A stretch of 64,000 nt of DNA from Comamonas composti DSM 21721 (GTDB taxonomy: Bacteria > Pseudomonadota > Gammaproteobacteria > Burkholderiales > Burkholderiaceae_C), in assembly GCF_000429845.1 (NCBI RefSeq), contig NZ_AUCQ01000006.1:62001-126000 (forward strand), given 5' to 3'. A program made the translations under genes and the position numbers. The notes beneath the pieces were generated by a model. It ran no database searches. It was not told the DNA's origin and worked only from the letters and a program-made list of their open reading frames with translations. How positions within the stretch are numbered: the first letter of the stretch is position 1; every line of letters starts with the position of its first letter. Positions 17,622 through 26,543 of the stretch are shown here, in pieces.

Positions 17622-17681
17622 AAGCTACAAAAATCAAAGCATGCATTCTTTCCTCCCGGCCTGCACAGACCGGGTGATGCG

Positions 17682-18785
17682 TCAGAGCGCTCGTCTCTTT
17701 TTCACGGCCGCTGCCAGCTCTTCGAGCACGGGAACCGTCTGGACCATGCTGATGCAGGCATCGGTGACCGAAACGCCCGGCTTGAGCGCCTGCCCGCAGA
17801 CGATGTCCTGGCGCCCTTCCTCCAGGTGGCTTTCGATCATCAGCCCCGTGATGCGCTTGTCGCCGGCCGCGATCTGCGCCGCGACTTCACCGGAGACCGT
17901 GATCTGACGCGCATGCTGCTTGCTGCTGTTGGCATGCGAGACATCGATCATCACCTGCTCACGCAGGCCGCTGGCAGCCAGCAGTGCGCAGGCCGCATCC
18001 ACATCGGCAGCGCTGTAATTGGGCTGTTTGCCGCCGCGCAGAATCACATGGCAGTCTTGGTTGCCGCGCGTCTCGAAAATGGCCGACTGGCCCATCTTGG
18101 TCATGCCCATGAAGGCATGGGGCGCACTGGCCGCAAGAATCGCATCGGCTGCGACCTTGACGCCGCCGTCCGTGCCGTTCTTGAAGCCCACAGGACAGGA
18201 CAGGCCGCTGGCCAGTTGCCGGTGGCTCTGGCTTTCCGTGGTGCGCGCACCGATGGCGCCCCAGCTCACGAGATCGCTGATGAACTGCGGCGACAGCAGA
18301 TCCAGGAACTCCGTGCCCACGGGCAGGCCCAGGTCGAGCACATCGAGCAGCAGGGCCCGCGCCATCTCCAGGCCCTGGTTGATCGCAAAGCTGCCGTCCA
18401 GGTGAGGGTCGTTGATATAGCCCTTCCAGCCCACGGTGGTGCGCGGCTTCTCGAAATACACGCGCATCACGACGAGCAGCTCGCCCGCCAGCGCATCGGC
18501 CTGCTGCTTGAGCTGGCGTGCATAGTCCATGGCCTGGGCGTGATCATGTATCGAGCATGGGCCCACGACCACGATCAGCCTGTCGTCCTGGCCCTGGAGC
18601 ACGCGCGAGATCGCCGCACGGCTGCTCTCCACGAGTTGCTGGGCAGCCTCGGATGCGGGCAGCGACTCCAGCAGCAAGGCGGGCGTGATCAGGGGCCGTA
18701 CGGCCTTGATGCGCAAGTCGTCGATGCGCGTGGTGTCATGGGTGGACAGGGCCGGTCTGTGCGCGGGGGCTTTGGATGTGGTCAT
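17682..18785 (-). CDS. aroG: 3-deoxy-7-phosphoheptulonate synthase, class I (DAHP synthase)
   Basis: 367 residues, the normal length of class I DAHP synthase. Conserved stretches are VVVGPCSIHDHAQAMDYA, VVMRVYFEKPRTTVGWKGYINDP, PVGTEFLDLLSPQFISDLVSWGAIGARTTESQ and SCPVGFKNGTDGG, with a late metal-site MIDVSHANSSKQH. It condenses phosphoenolpyruvate with erythrose-4-phosphate, the first step of aromatic amino-acid synthesis, in the cytoplasm. Which amino acid inhibits it cannot be told. It is transcribed alone. Confidence 0.93.
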   Translation of the reverse strand: MTTSKAPAHRPALSTHDTTRIDDLRIKAVRPLITPALLLESLPASEAAQQLVESSRAAISRVLQGQDDRLIVVVGPCSIHDHAQAMDYARQLKQQADALAGELLVVMRVYFEKPRTTVGWKGYINDPHLDGSFAINQGLEMARALLLDVLDLGLPVGTEFLDLLSPQFISDLVSWGAIGARTTESQSHRQLASGLSCPVGFKNGTDGGVKVAADAILAASAPHAFMGMTKMGQSAIFETRGNQDCHVILRGGKQPNYSAADVDAACALLAASGLREQVMIDVSHANSSKQHARQITVSGEVAAQIAAGDKRITGLMIESHLEEGRQDIVCGQALKPGVSVTDACISMVQTVPVLEELAAAVKKRRAL

Positions 18786-18914
18786 GGCGCTATTGTCGCC
18801 CGACGGCCACCGCGATCATTTCAGCCAGATCACAAGCCTGTGCGTTTTCCATGCGGATCTTCTGCGCGCATGCACCAGAGCCTGCCGGCCCTGGGCTGCG
18901 CGCATCAGGGCGCA

Positions 18915-21098
18915 TCAGGGCGCGGAAGGCTCGCCAGCAGCCTCGGCAGCGGCCTCCTCGGCCTGAGGCGGCCAGCCCTGCGCCATCACGCCGTCCAGCC
19001 AGTGCATGCGCCAGGCCAACGCTGCAAGCAGGGCCAGGGCCGCAAGCACCAGCAGGCTGTTGCGCAGCCCATGGCCTTGTGCATAGGGATCGCTGGCGCT
19101 GCGCTTGGCGCCGGCCGGTATCTTGGCCCTCTGGGAAAGGCTTTCGCCCAGGGGCAGATTGATCTTCATGCGACCATTGATGGCCCAGCCGCTGGCATCC
19201 AGGATAGGCCCGAGGCTGCGCTGGCGCAGCTTGAGCCAGGCAATCATCATGCTCGGGCCGGAGATTGCGGCAATCATGCCCAGCAAGGCCACGGGAATCC
19301 AGGGCCCGAGCTCGATGAACTTGCCGAAGATGCCGACCAGGACCGCGCTGATCGAGCCCAGGGCCACGCCCAGAGCCGCCACCGTGCCCACATCGGTCTT
19401 GCGCGGCTCGGCTGCCACGGCCTGGGCCGGGGTGTTCGCGAGCTTGCCGGCCTTGTCGCCAAGGTTGGCGCTGACCACCTCCTCCTTGGCCGCTGCACGC
19501 TTGGCCACCTGCTCCTCGATCATGCGCAGGAATTTCTTGTAGGGCGAGAAGAAGGCCTGGCCGATGCTGGTCGGGTTCTCTATGAGCTTGACGATGCTCG
19601 CATCCCAGTCCTGCCCCTGGCGGTCATAGAACACGCCGTTGCGGCCCACGAACAGAAAATCCACATCACCGGCGGTGAACGCCGCCACGATGGTGCGGCT
19701 CACACCCGCGCGTCGGCAGTCGCAATAGGCAAGATAGGTTTTGGCCAGGCCCGCCAGCGCCGCATGGGCGCCGGCATCGGCCACCTCCACCGTCAGATCG
19801 CAGCTTCGGCCGTCGAGAAACAGGGTGCCGGCCTGGAAGGCCGCACCCTCGCGCCGGTAGAAGTGGGGAAAGGAGATGAAGTTGTTGAGCAGGGGCAGCA
19901 GATCGCGCTGCAGGCGGATCAGCTTGGTCAGCGCCTGCGAGAGCAGGCCATGCTCTCTCTCGCCCTCGTCCTGGTCCAGCAGGTCCATGAGCGCGGCTTC
20001 CAGGCCGCTGTCCAGCAGGGCCGCAATCTCCGCCACCTCCAGCTCGCCCAGGGGTGAGGCCGGGCGCGCACCCAGCCATTGCTGGCATGGTGCAAGCAGG
20101 GCCTTGAGCTGCTCCCATTGCGCGGCGTCAAGCTCGACCACCTCCTCGCCCCAGAGCGGAGCCACGGCCTGCTCGCGCAGTGCTGCCAGGGCCGCGGCCC
20201 AGGCCGGGTTCACGCCATGCAGCAAGGGCAGAGCACGGCCTTCGGCCACGGGCGCCAGAGGCAGGGCGGCAATCGGCTCGGCATCATGGCCGAGCAGGCC
20301 CTGGCTCAGCGCCGCATAGCCTTCGACGGAAGGATTCAAGGCCTGCTCGGCCTTGGCATCGAAGGCCACAAGGCGGGCCCGCGTGAAAAAGTCATCGCCC
20401 TTGGCCTGCACAGCCTGCAAGGCCTGGGCGGCGGCCAGCGCCTGCTCGCGCGTGGCATAGCCGCATCCGCCTTCGACGATCTGGCTGCGCCAGTCGCGCT
20501 GGGCACGCAGATCGTCGAAAAAGGCCTGGGCCTGCTCGCGGCCGATGCCGGCCACGGCATCCACGCCCTCGACACTGCCATAGGCGGCCGCGATGCGCTC
20601 TATGAGCGCAGCCAGATCCAGGTTTTCGCCGGCCGTGGCCGCGCTGACGATGCCATCGCCGTTGAAGCGCATGGCAGCCAGGGACTCCAGACGCTGGTTC
20701 ATCTGCTCCAGGCTGATGGCGTCGGCATCCGCCTCGCCGGCCAGGGCCAGCACGCGTCGGGCCTCGGCATGCAGCAAGACGCCCTCTTCATGCGCCTGGT
20801 TGATGCTCGACAGCTTCAGCACATCGCCGCCATCGGCCAGCACCTGGGGGTCGGCCACGCGCGCCACCGCCCATTCGCAGGTCGCGATGAGCTCAGGCGG
20901 ACGAATGCGCCCGTCCTTGTCCTCGTCGATCAGATCCAGCGTCGCGCTGTCAAACTCTATGCCCCGCGTCGGGCAGGCCAGGGCCACCCAGAGCTTCTGG
21001 TCCAGCTCGCGTATATGGGCAATGTCCTGCCCCGTGTTCAGAACCGCCTGGTCCACGGCACCAGCGCGGAAAAACTGCCATACATGTTTTTGTTGCAT
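18915..21098 (-). CDS. EF-hand membrane protein of unknown function
   Basis: 727 residues from ATG 21098, preceded by GGGAG. No enzyme family is recognised. Near residue 55 an EF-hand loop DEDKDGRIRPPEL (D-x-D-x-D-G-x-I-x-x-x-E) suggests Ca2+ binding, and MRFNGDGIVS near 145 may be a second, weaker loop. The middle is long and Ala/Leu-rich with FISFPHFYRREGAAFQAGTLFLDGRSCDLTVEV. Two hydrophobic hairpins (ALGVALGSISAVLVGIFGKF and WIPVALLGMIAAI) and a last span LLVLAALALLAALAWRMHWL put the C-terminal third in a membrane. It is transcribed alone, divergent from fahA. Confidence 0.8.
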   Translation of the reverse strand: MQQKHVWQFFRAGAVDQAVLNTGQDIAHIRELDQKLWVALACPTRGIEFDSATLDLIDEDKDGRIRPPELIATCEWAVARVADPQVLADGGDVLKLSSINQAHEEGVLLHAEARRVLALAGEADADAISLEQMNQRLESLAAMRFNGDGIVSAATAGENLDLAALIERIAAAYGSVEGVDAVAGIGREQAQAFFDDLRAQRDWRSQIVEGGCGYATREQALAAAQALQAVQAKGDDFFTRARLVAFDAKAEQALNPSVEGYAALSQGLLGHDAEPIAALPLAPVAEGRALPLLHGVNPAWAAALAALREQAVAPLWGEEVVELDAAQWEQLKALLAPCQQWLGARPASPLGELEVAEIAALLDSGLEAALMDLLDQDEGEREHGLLSQALTKLIRLQRDLLPLLNNFISFPHFYRREGAAFQAGTLFLDGRSCDLTVEVADAGAHAALAGLAKTYLAYCDCRRAGVSRTIVAAFTAGDVDFLFVGRNGVFYDRQGQDWDASIVKLIENPTSIGQAFFSPYKKFLRMIEEQVAKRAAAKEEVVSANLGDKAGKLANTPAQAVAAEPRKTDVGTVAALGVALGSISAVLVGIFGKFIELGPWIPVALLGMIAAISGPSMMIAWLKLRQRSLGPILDASGWAINGRMKINLPLGESLSQRAKIPAGAKRSASDPYAQGHGLRNSLLVLAALALLAALAWRMHWLDGVMAQGWPPQAEEAAAEAAGEPSAP

Positions 21099-21449
21099 CA
21101 CTCCCAGTCCTCTCACCCTGCTGCGCCAGCGCCCATCAGGAAGTACAAAAAGCTGGGAGTGTAAAAGTCATGCACACCGCCAGCAGCAACAAACCCAGGA
21201 TTTCGGCATTCGCCGCCAAACTTCGGCCGTGCCGCCGCCGCATGCAAGATAAAAGCAATGAATGGATCGCTTATATTCCGCCAGCATGCCTGCCACGGCC
21301 TCCTCTGCACCAGGCAGGAGCTCGTGGCCTGGGCACGCAGATCGGGCAAGCCCTTGCGACCGCGACCCAGGTACGTGGTGCTCACTGAAAGATATGGACG
21401 GCGACCTTGCGGCCGCCGGAACCATCTTGCCCCCAATGAGGAGACTTGA
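21099..21449. other. Divergent gene-free interval before fumarylacetoacetase
   Basis: About 350 bases between the EF-hand protein gene and fahA. Several short open frames exist on both strands but none shows a recognisable family or ribosome site. The only clear signal is the AGGAG immediately before the fahA ATG. Confidence 0.4.
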
Positions 21450-22763
21450 ATGCAATTGAACGAAACCCATGACCCCGCGCTCGTGAGCTGGGTGACCTCA
21501 GCGAATGCCGCGGGCTGCGACTTCCCGCTGCAGAACCTGCCGTTTGCGGTATTTCGCCGCGCAGGCAGCCAGGAGCCCTGGCGCGGCGGCGTGGCCATTG
21601 GCGACAGGATTCTGGACCTGGCCCATGCGGCAGACCTGAAGGCCCTGGGCAGCGCACAACAGGCGGCACTGCAGGCCGCAAGCCAGGGCGAGCTCAACGC
21701 CTTCATGGCCATGGGCCCGGCCGCCTGGAGCGGTCTGCGCCTGGCCTTGTCGCGTGCCCTGCGCGAAGGCGCGGCCGAGCAGCGCTTGCTGCAGGACGGC
21801 CTGATCGCCCAGGACCAGGCCGAGTACCGGCTGCCCGCGCGCGTGGGCGACTACACGGACTTCTACACCTCGGTGCATCACGCCACCAACGTGGGCCGGC
21901 TGTTCCGCCCCGACAACCCGCTGATGGAGAACTACAAGTGGGTGCCGATCGGCTACCACGGCCGCGCCTCCAGCCTGCGCGTCTCGGGCGTGGATTTCCA
22001 CCGCCCCCAGGGCCAGTTGCGCGCGCCCGGCGCCGATCCGGCACTCCAGCCCTGCGCGCGCCTGGACTACGAGCTGGAGCTCGGCATCTACGCAGGCCCT
22101 GGCAATCCCTGGGGCCAGCCGATACGCATGCAAGACGCCGAGGACCATATCTTCGGCCTGTGCCTGCTCAACGACTGGTCGGCGCGTGACGTACAGGCCT
22201 GGGAATACCAGCCCCTGGGGCCGTTTCTGGCCAAGAACTTCGCCACCACGATCTCGCCCTGGATCGTCACGCTCGAAGCCCTGGCCCCGTATCGCACGGC
22301 CTTTACGCGCCCCCCCGAAGACCCCCAGCCCCTGCCCTATCTGAGCTCGGCAGCCAACAGCGCCCACGGCGCGGTGGACATACGCCTGGCCGTGGGCCTG
22401 CAGACCCAAGGCATGCGTGCAGCCGGCCTGGCGCCCGAGCTCATCACCCGCACCAGCTACCGCCATGCCTACTGGACCATGGCCCAGCTCATCACCCATC
22501 ACACGGTCAACGGCTGCGACCTGCAGCCCGGTGACCTGCTGGGCACGGGCACGCTGTCCGGCCCCACGCCCGGCGAAGCCGGTGCGCTGCTGGAGATCAC
22601 CGAAGGCGGCAAAAAGCCACTGACCCTGGCCAACGGCGAAACCCGCACCTTCCTGCAGGACGGCGATGCCGTGGTGCTGCGCGCCCACTGCGAAAAGCCG
22701 GGCGCCGCACGCATAGGCTTCGGCGAATGCCTGGCCACGGTGCTGCCCGCGTACCAAGCATGA
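21450..22763 (+). CDS. fahA: Fumarylacetoacetase
   Basis: 437 residues with an AGGAG ribosome site. It has the N-terminal SH3-like domain of the family, then the catalytic domain with DYTDFYTSVHHATNVGRLFRP, IGYHGRASSLRVSG, LDYELELGIYAGPGN, FGLCLLNDWSARDVQAWEYQPLGPFLAKNF and a late GDLLGTGTLSGPTPGEAGALLE. It hydrolyses 4-fumarylacetoacetate to fumarate and acetoacetate at the end of tyrosine/homogentisate breakdown. Homogentisate dioxygenase, often adjacent, is not in this window. Confidence 0.95.
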   Translation: MQLNETHDPALVSWVTSANAAGCDFPLQNLPFAVFRRAGSQEPWRGGVAIGDRILDLAHAADLKALGSAQQAALQAASQGELNAFMAMGPAAWSGLRLALSRALREGAAEQRLLQDGLIAQDQAEYRLPARVGDYTDFYTSVHHATNVGRLFRPDNPLMENYKWVPIGYHGRASSLRVSGVDFHRPQGQLRAPGADPALQPCARLDYELELGIYAGPGNPWGQPIRMQDAEDHIFGLCLLNDWSARDVQAWEYQPLGPFLAKNFATTISPWIVTLEALAPYRTAFTRPPEDPQPLPYLSSAANSAHGAVDIRLAVGLQTQGMRAAGLAPELITRTSYRHAYWTMAQLITHHTVNGCDLQPGDLLGTGTLSGPTPGEAGALLEITEGGKKPLTLANGETRTFLQDGDAVVLRAHCEKPGAARIGFGECLATVLPAYQA

Positions 22764-22768
22764 ATAAA

Positions 22769-22848
22769 GGAGCTACTACCACTTGCCAGCAAACAATTTC
22801 AGATAGAAAAGCATTTGAAATCGAGTAACAGCAAGTGCTAGCAGCTCA
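22769..22848 (+). repeat. Imperfect inverted repeat after fahA, possible terminator
   Basis: GGAGCTACTACCACTTGC near 22769-22786 is an imperfect reverse complement of GCAAGTGCTAGCAGCTC at 22831-22847, and a T-run follows (CACTTTTT). It belongs to the comamonad AGCTA/AGTGCTAGC intergenic repeats and may end the fahA transcript. Confidence 0.5.
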
Positions 22849-22948
22849 CTTTTTACAATTTTGTGCAGCGCACGCACGCCATGCATGCTCCAATGGGCCG
22901 CAGTGCCCGGCTGCGGGCGCTCCCGCATCACCACAGGAAAGATTGCGC

Positions 22949-23305
22949 ATGTCCTGCTCTACCTCCCCCCTCTTCCCGACCCGCGGCATCGCTGCCGCCA
23001 CCTTGCTGGGCGCCAGCCTGCTCAGCGGCTGTGCAGGTCTGCCCGGCCTGGGCGGCGGCAGCACGGCGGGATCGGCCTCCACGCCAGCCCCCCGGCCCGT
23101 CCAGATCTGCAATGCAGCCCAGGCCCAGTCCTTTGTGGGCAAGACCAATACCGCCAGCACGCTGGAGGCCGCGCGCAAGCAGGCCGGCGCCTATATGGCA
23201 CGCGTGCTGCGTGAAGGCCAGGCCGTGACCCAGGAGTTCAACCAGGAGCGGCTCAACCTCGTGGTCGATGGCGCCGGCAAGATCACGGCCGTGCGCTGCG
23301 GCTAA
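22949..23305 (+). CDS. I78-family peptidase-inhibitor-like lipoprotein
   Basis: 118 residues from ATG 22949. The lipobox LLSGC places the lipidated Cys at residue 28, followed by a Gly/Ser/Pro-rich linker. The C-terminal domain has the I78 pattern: a Cys in QICNAAQAQSFVGK, RVLREGQAVTQEFNQERLNLVVDGAGKI and a terminal VRCG, the two Cys probably forming a disulfide. I78 proteins are small secreted inhibitors of serine proteases. The stop codon TAA at 23303-23305 is also the outer end of the structured repeat that follows. Confidence 0.8.
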   Translation: MSCSTSPLFPTRGIAAATLLGASLLSGCAGLPGLGGGSTAGSASTPAPRPVQICNAAQAQSFVGKTNTASTLEAARKQAGAYMARVLREGQAVTQEFNQERLNLVVDGAGKITAVRCG

Positions 23306-23575
23306 GAGCGTGTTTACGATCTCTGCGCAGGCGCATTGGAGCGCAATCGGGATGAGTTCGAGTCGATGGGCCGCAGCTTGCACCGGGGTGCAAGCAAGCT
23401 TTAGCGCTAGAAAATAGCCCGATTTCGCTCCAACCCTTGGGGCCAGTGGCTTTGCGGGCGGTCTACAGCGTTGCGAATCCTCGCAATAGCACGGCTATTG
23501 CTGCAGTGTCGCGCCTCGTATCCCATCCCGCAAAGACACTGGCGCGCCGCGAGAAGATCGTAAACACGCTCTAAG
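23303..23575 (+). repeat. Structured dispersed repeat, copy 1 (273 bp)
   Basis: Terminal inverted repeats: TAAGAGCGTGTTTACGATC on the left and GATCGTAAACACGCTCTAAG on the right. Inside, hairpin A pairs 23336-23351 (TTGGAGCGCAATCGGG) with 23418-23433 (CCCGATTTCGCTCCAA) around an inner stem GCTTGCACC-GG-GGTGCAAGC at 23376-23395. Hairpin B pairs about 23443-23457 with 23527-23542 (CCAGTGnCTTTGCGGG arms) around GCAATAGC-ACG-GCTATTGC at 23483-23501. It carries no coding capacity and shows near-identity with copies at 45730 and 51641. Confidence 0.9.
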
Positions 23576-23676
23576 CCTCATCCCTCCTGAGTCGCCTGCG
23601 GCGCCTCTGAGCCGGGCTCTGCCGGTTTTAAATGCTCTTGCTCATGGGCAAGCCCTGCCATGCAGGGCTTGCCGCC

Positions 23677-24912
23677 CTACAAAAACATTTCCTGCAGGTC
23701 GCTCAGAAAGTCAAAGCCGCGCTCCGTGGGCCTGACCCAGCCCAGACCTGCGCCTTCGCTGCGCTCGATCAAGCCCTTGGCCTGGGCCTGCTCCAGGCCC
23801 TTGGCGATCGCCGATAGCGGCAGGCCCGTGCGCTCCATGAAGTCCGTGAGGGCAAAACCGCTGCGCAGGCGCAAGGCATTGAGCATGAATTCAAATGGCA
23901 GCTCGCTGCGTTTGACCTCGCTCTCGCGGGCCAGCGGCATGCCGGCCAGGGCCTGGTCCATGTAGCGCGCAGGATCGCGCAGGCGCACCTGGCGCACGAT
24001 GCGGTGCGCAAAGCTGAGCTTGCCGTGCGCGCCCGCGCCTATGCCCAGGTAGTCGCCAAACTGCCAGTAATTGCTGTTGTGCCGGGACTGGTGACCCGCG
24101 CGCGCAAAGGCCGAGACCTCATAGCGCTGCAAGCCGGCGGCGGCCGTGCGCGCCGTGATCCGGTCCAGCATGGCATAGGCCGCATCATCCTCGGGCACCG
24201 CAGGCGGAAACTTGGCGAAGTAGGTATTGGGCTCGATGCTCAGGTGGTAGATCGACAGATGCGGCGGCGCAAACGACAGCGCCGCATCCAGGTCGCGCTC
24301 CAGGTCAAGCTCGGTCTGGCCTGGCAGCGCATACATGAGGTCGAGATTGAAGGTCTCGAAGCACTCGGCAGCCTCGGCCAGGGCCGCACGCGCCTGGGCA
24401 CCGTCGTGCACGCGCCCCACGGCCTGCAGAAAGCGGTCGTCAAAGCTTTGCACACCCACCGACAGGCGCGTGACCCCGGCCGCGCGAAACGCGCGAAAGC
24501 GGTCTTTCTCGAAGGTGCCGGGATTGGCCTCCATGGTGATCTCGCAATCGCCCTCCAGCCGCACGCGCGCACGAATGGCGGCGATCAACCGATCTATGGC
24601 CCGGGGCGAGAACAGGCTGGGCGTGCCGCCGCCCAGAAAGATGCTGATCACGGTACGCCCCCAGATCAGCGGCAGAGCGCTTTCCAGATCGGCGATCAGT
24701 GCGTCCACATAGCGCTCTTCGGGCAGCTCCTGGCGCTGCTCGTGCGAGTTGAAGTCACAGTACGGGCATTTCTTGAGGCACCAGGGCAGGTGCACGTAAA
24801 GCGACAGCGGCGGCAGGCCGCCCAGCTGCAGCGTGCCCGGCCGCATGTAGTGCTGTATGTCGCGCTGCACGGCGGCCTCAAGGCCCGCCGGATCGGAGTG
24901 GATGGGAATCAT
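23677..24912 (-). CDS. hemW: HemW-like radical SAM haem chaperone
   Basis: 411 residues. The radical SAM cluster motif CLKKCPYC (Cys 45, 49, 52) is followed by ISIFLGGGTPSLFSP and EITMEANPGTFEKDRFRAFRAAGVTRLSVGVQSF. HemW lacks the extra N-terminal Cys used by true coproporphyrinogen dehydrogenase HemN, as here (VHLPWC), and is thought to insert haem into respiratory enzymes. It is the last gene of a minus-strand group after rdgB, where hemW commonly sits. Confidence 0.9.
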   Translation of the reverse strand: MIPIHSDPAGLEAAVQRDIQHYMRPGTLQLGGLPPLSLYVHLPWCLKKCPYCDFNSHEQRQELPEERYVDALIADLESALPLIWGRTVISIFLGGGTPSLFSPRAIDRLIAAIRARVRLEGDCEITMEANPGTFEKDRFRAFRAAGVTRLSVGVQSFDDRFLQAVGRVHDGAQARAALAEAAECFETFNLDLMYALPGQTELDLERDLDAALSFAPPHLSIYHLSIEPNTYFAKFPPAVPEDDAAYAMLDRITARTAAAGLQRYEVSAFARAGHQSRHNSNYWQFGDYLGIGAGAHGKLSFAHRIVRQVRLRDPARYMDQALAGMPLARESEVKRSELPFEFMLNALRLRSGFALTDFMERTGLPLSAIAKGLEQAQAKGLIERSEGAGLGWVRPTERGFDFLSDLQEMFL

Positions 24913-24973
24913 ATTGCTCGTTCAGGGCGCCCCTCCAGGCGGGGGAGGATGGCGCCGAAGGCGATTCAGGGGA

Positions 24974-25573
24974 CTACATCCAGCGCTCGCGCACCAGCTC
25001 CAGCATCTTTTGCGTGGCCCGGCCGCGATGGCTGTGGGCATGCTTGAGTGCGGTATCCATTTCGGCAAAGGTCTGGCCCAGCTCCGGGATGTACATCACG
25101 GGATCGAAGCCAAAGCCGTGGCTGCCGCGCCTCTCGGTGGCGATCTCGCCCTGCACGCGGCCCACGGCGATCAGGGGCTCGGGATCCTTGGGCGAGCGCA
25201 CGCCGACCAGGGTGCTGACCATGGCCGCGCGGCGGCTGGCCACGCCCTGCATCTGCTCGAGAATCGCGCGCACATTGTTGTCGTCGCTCTTGTCGTAGCC
25301 GAACTGGGTGCAGTAGTAGGCGGTGTCCACGCCCGGCAGACCGCCGAAATGCTCCACGCACAGGCCGGCATCATCGGCAATCGCGGGCAGGCCCGAGCGC
25401 TCGGCCGCAAAGCGCGCCTTGGACAAGGCGTTCTCGACAAAGGTGCAATGCGGCTCGGGCGCCTCGCCCTCGAACAAATCACCCTGGCGTATGAGCTCCA
25501 CGCCCAGGGGGGCGAACATGGCTTGCAGCTCGACGAGCTTGCCCTGGTTGTTGGAGGCTAAAACTATCTTCAT
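24974..25573 (-). CDS. rdgB: XTP/dITP pyrophosphatase (RdgB/HAM1 family)
   Basis: 199 residues from ATG 25573. The start MKIVLASNNQGKLVELQAMF is the family's nucleotide-binding SNNxxK motif, and ENALSKARFAAERSGLPAIADDAGLCVEHFGGLPGV and SHGFGFDPVMYIPELGQTFAEM follow. It removes non-canonical purine nucleotides (dITP, XTP) from the pool to avoid mutations. It lies 61 bases upstream of hemW and 64 bases after the PP2C gene. Confidence 0.95.
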   Translation of the reverse strand: MKIVLASNNQGKLVELQAMFAPLGVELIRQGDLFEGEAPEPHCTFVENALSKARFAAERSGLPAIADDAGLCVEHFGGLPGVDTAYYCTQFGYDKSDDNNVRAILEQMQGVASRRAAMVSTLVGVRSPKDPEPLIAVGRVQGEIATERRGSHGFGFDPVMYIPELGQTFAEMDTALKHAHSHRGRATQKMLELVRERWM

Positions 25574-25637
25574 TGAAAAACCGCGAGGCGCTTGTCGCGC
25601 CTGCACATCCAGCTATTGTTTCAAGAGCAGACCAGCG

Positions 25638-26543
25638 CTAGCGCCTGGTCTGACGTTCGGCCGAGCGGCGTATGGCCTCGTTGATCTCGGCAATGGAGCG
25701 CTCTATGGCCTCATCGTCAAAATCGTCCTCCCAGCTCTCCAGCGGGCCGGCCTGTATCGAGGACTCGAAAGCGTCATCGCCGATCTCCTGGGTGGAGATG
25801 CCTTGCGTGGCCTCGAACGCATTCGGCGTTTCCCACTCCATGGCAATCGCCGTGACGTTGTCGCTGCTCGACCCTGCGCGGCGCAGCGCTGCTTCGACGA
25901 GATTGTGCACCGCCTGGGACACGGGCCAGCCATGCAGTTCCTGGAGCAGCCGGGGTTCGTCCACGCTGCTCCACAGGCCGTCCGAGCACAGGAACAGCTT
26001 GTCGCCCTGCTCCAGCTTCCACGGGCCGCTGCTGTCATAGATCGGCTTGGATGGAGAGCCCAGGCAGGTGAACAGCACGTTGCGGTTGGCCGTCGACAGC
26101 TGGGCCGATATCTGCCCGAGCTCCAGATAGGAGTGATCGCGCGTGCGCGCTGCCAGCTCCCCATCGCGCGCCATGTACAGGCGCGAGTCACCGCAATGAA
26201 TCCACCAGGCGCGGCCATTCTGGACCACGGCTGCAACCAGCGTGGTACGCGGCGCATCTTCCATGCCCTTGTCGGCCGCATAGCGCAGGATCTGCTTGTG
26301 AGCGCGCAGCAAGGCCTCGACGAGGAAGTCGGCGGGATCCTCCAGCCCCGGCTTGGCCTGGCGCTGGAACTGCATGGACAGAACCTGCAAAGCCAGCTCG
26401 GCCGCAGTCTCGCCCTCGGGGTGACCGCCCATGCCATCGGCCAGCGCGAACAGCGCGGCCTCACGCGTATAGCAGTAGCCCATGCGGTCTTCATTGATCG
26501 CGCGGCCGCCACGGCGGCTGAGCTGAAACACCGAGAACCTCAT
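25638..26543 (-). CDS. PP2C-family serine/threonine phosphatase
   Basis: 301 residues from ATG 26543, which overlaps the kinase stop by four bases (ATGA). PP2C metal-binding motifs are present: RRGGRAINEDRMGY with the first Asp, FALADGMGGHPEGETAAELAL, then WIHCGDSRLYM and FLCSDGLWSSV, with a late RAGSSDNVTAIAMEW. It is about 50 residues longer than the minimal domain, ending in an acidic tail. It should reverse phosphorylation by the coupled kinase; the targets are unknown. Confidence 0.92.
   Translation of the reverse strand: MRFSVFQLSRRGGRAINEDRMGYCYTREAALFALADGMGGHPEGETAAELALQVLSMQFQRQAKPGLEDPADFLVEALLRAHKQILRYAADKGMEDAPRTTLVAAVVQNGRAWWIHCGDSRLYMARDGELAARTRDHSYLELGQISAQLSTANRNVLFTCLGSPSKPIYDSSGPWKLEQGDKLFLCSDGLWSSVDEPRLLQELHGWPVSQAVHNLVEAALRRAGSSSDNVTAIAMEWETPNAFEATQGISTQEIGDDAFESSIQAGPLESWEDDFDDEAIERSIAEINEAIRRSAERQTRR

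Noticed and set aside
17550-20057. Plus-strand open frame of 835 codons across DAHP synthase and the EF-hand gene
   Set aside because: It is antisense to two well-supported genes, low in complexity (Gln, His, Ala, Gly), without family motifs, and arises from high GC codon bias.
21117-21712. 199-codon minus-strand open frame spanning the fahA start region
   Set aside because: It is antisense to the supported fahA N-terminus and shows no domain.
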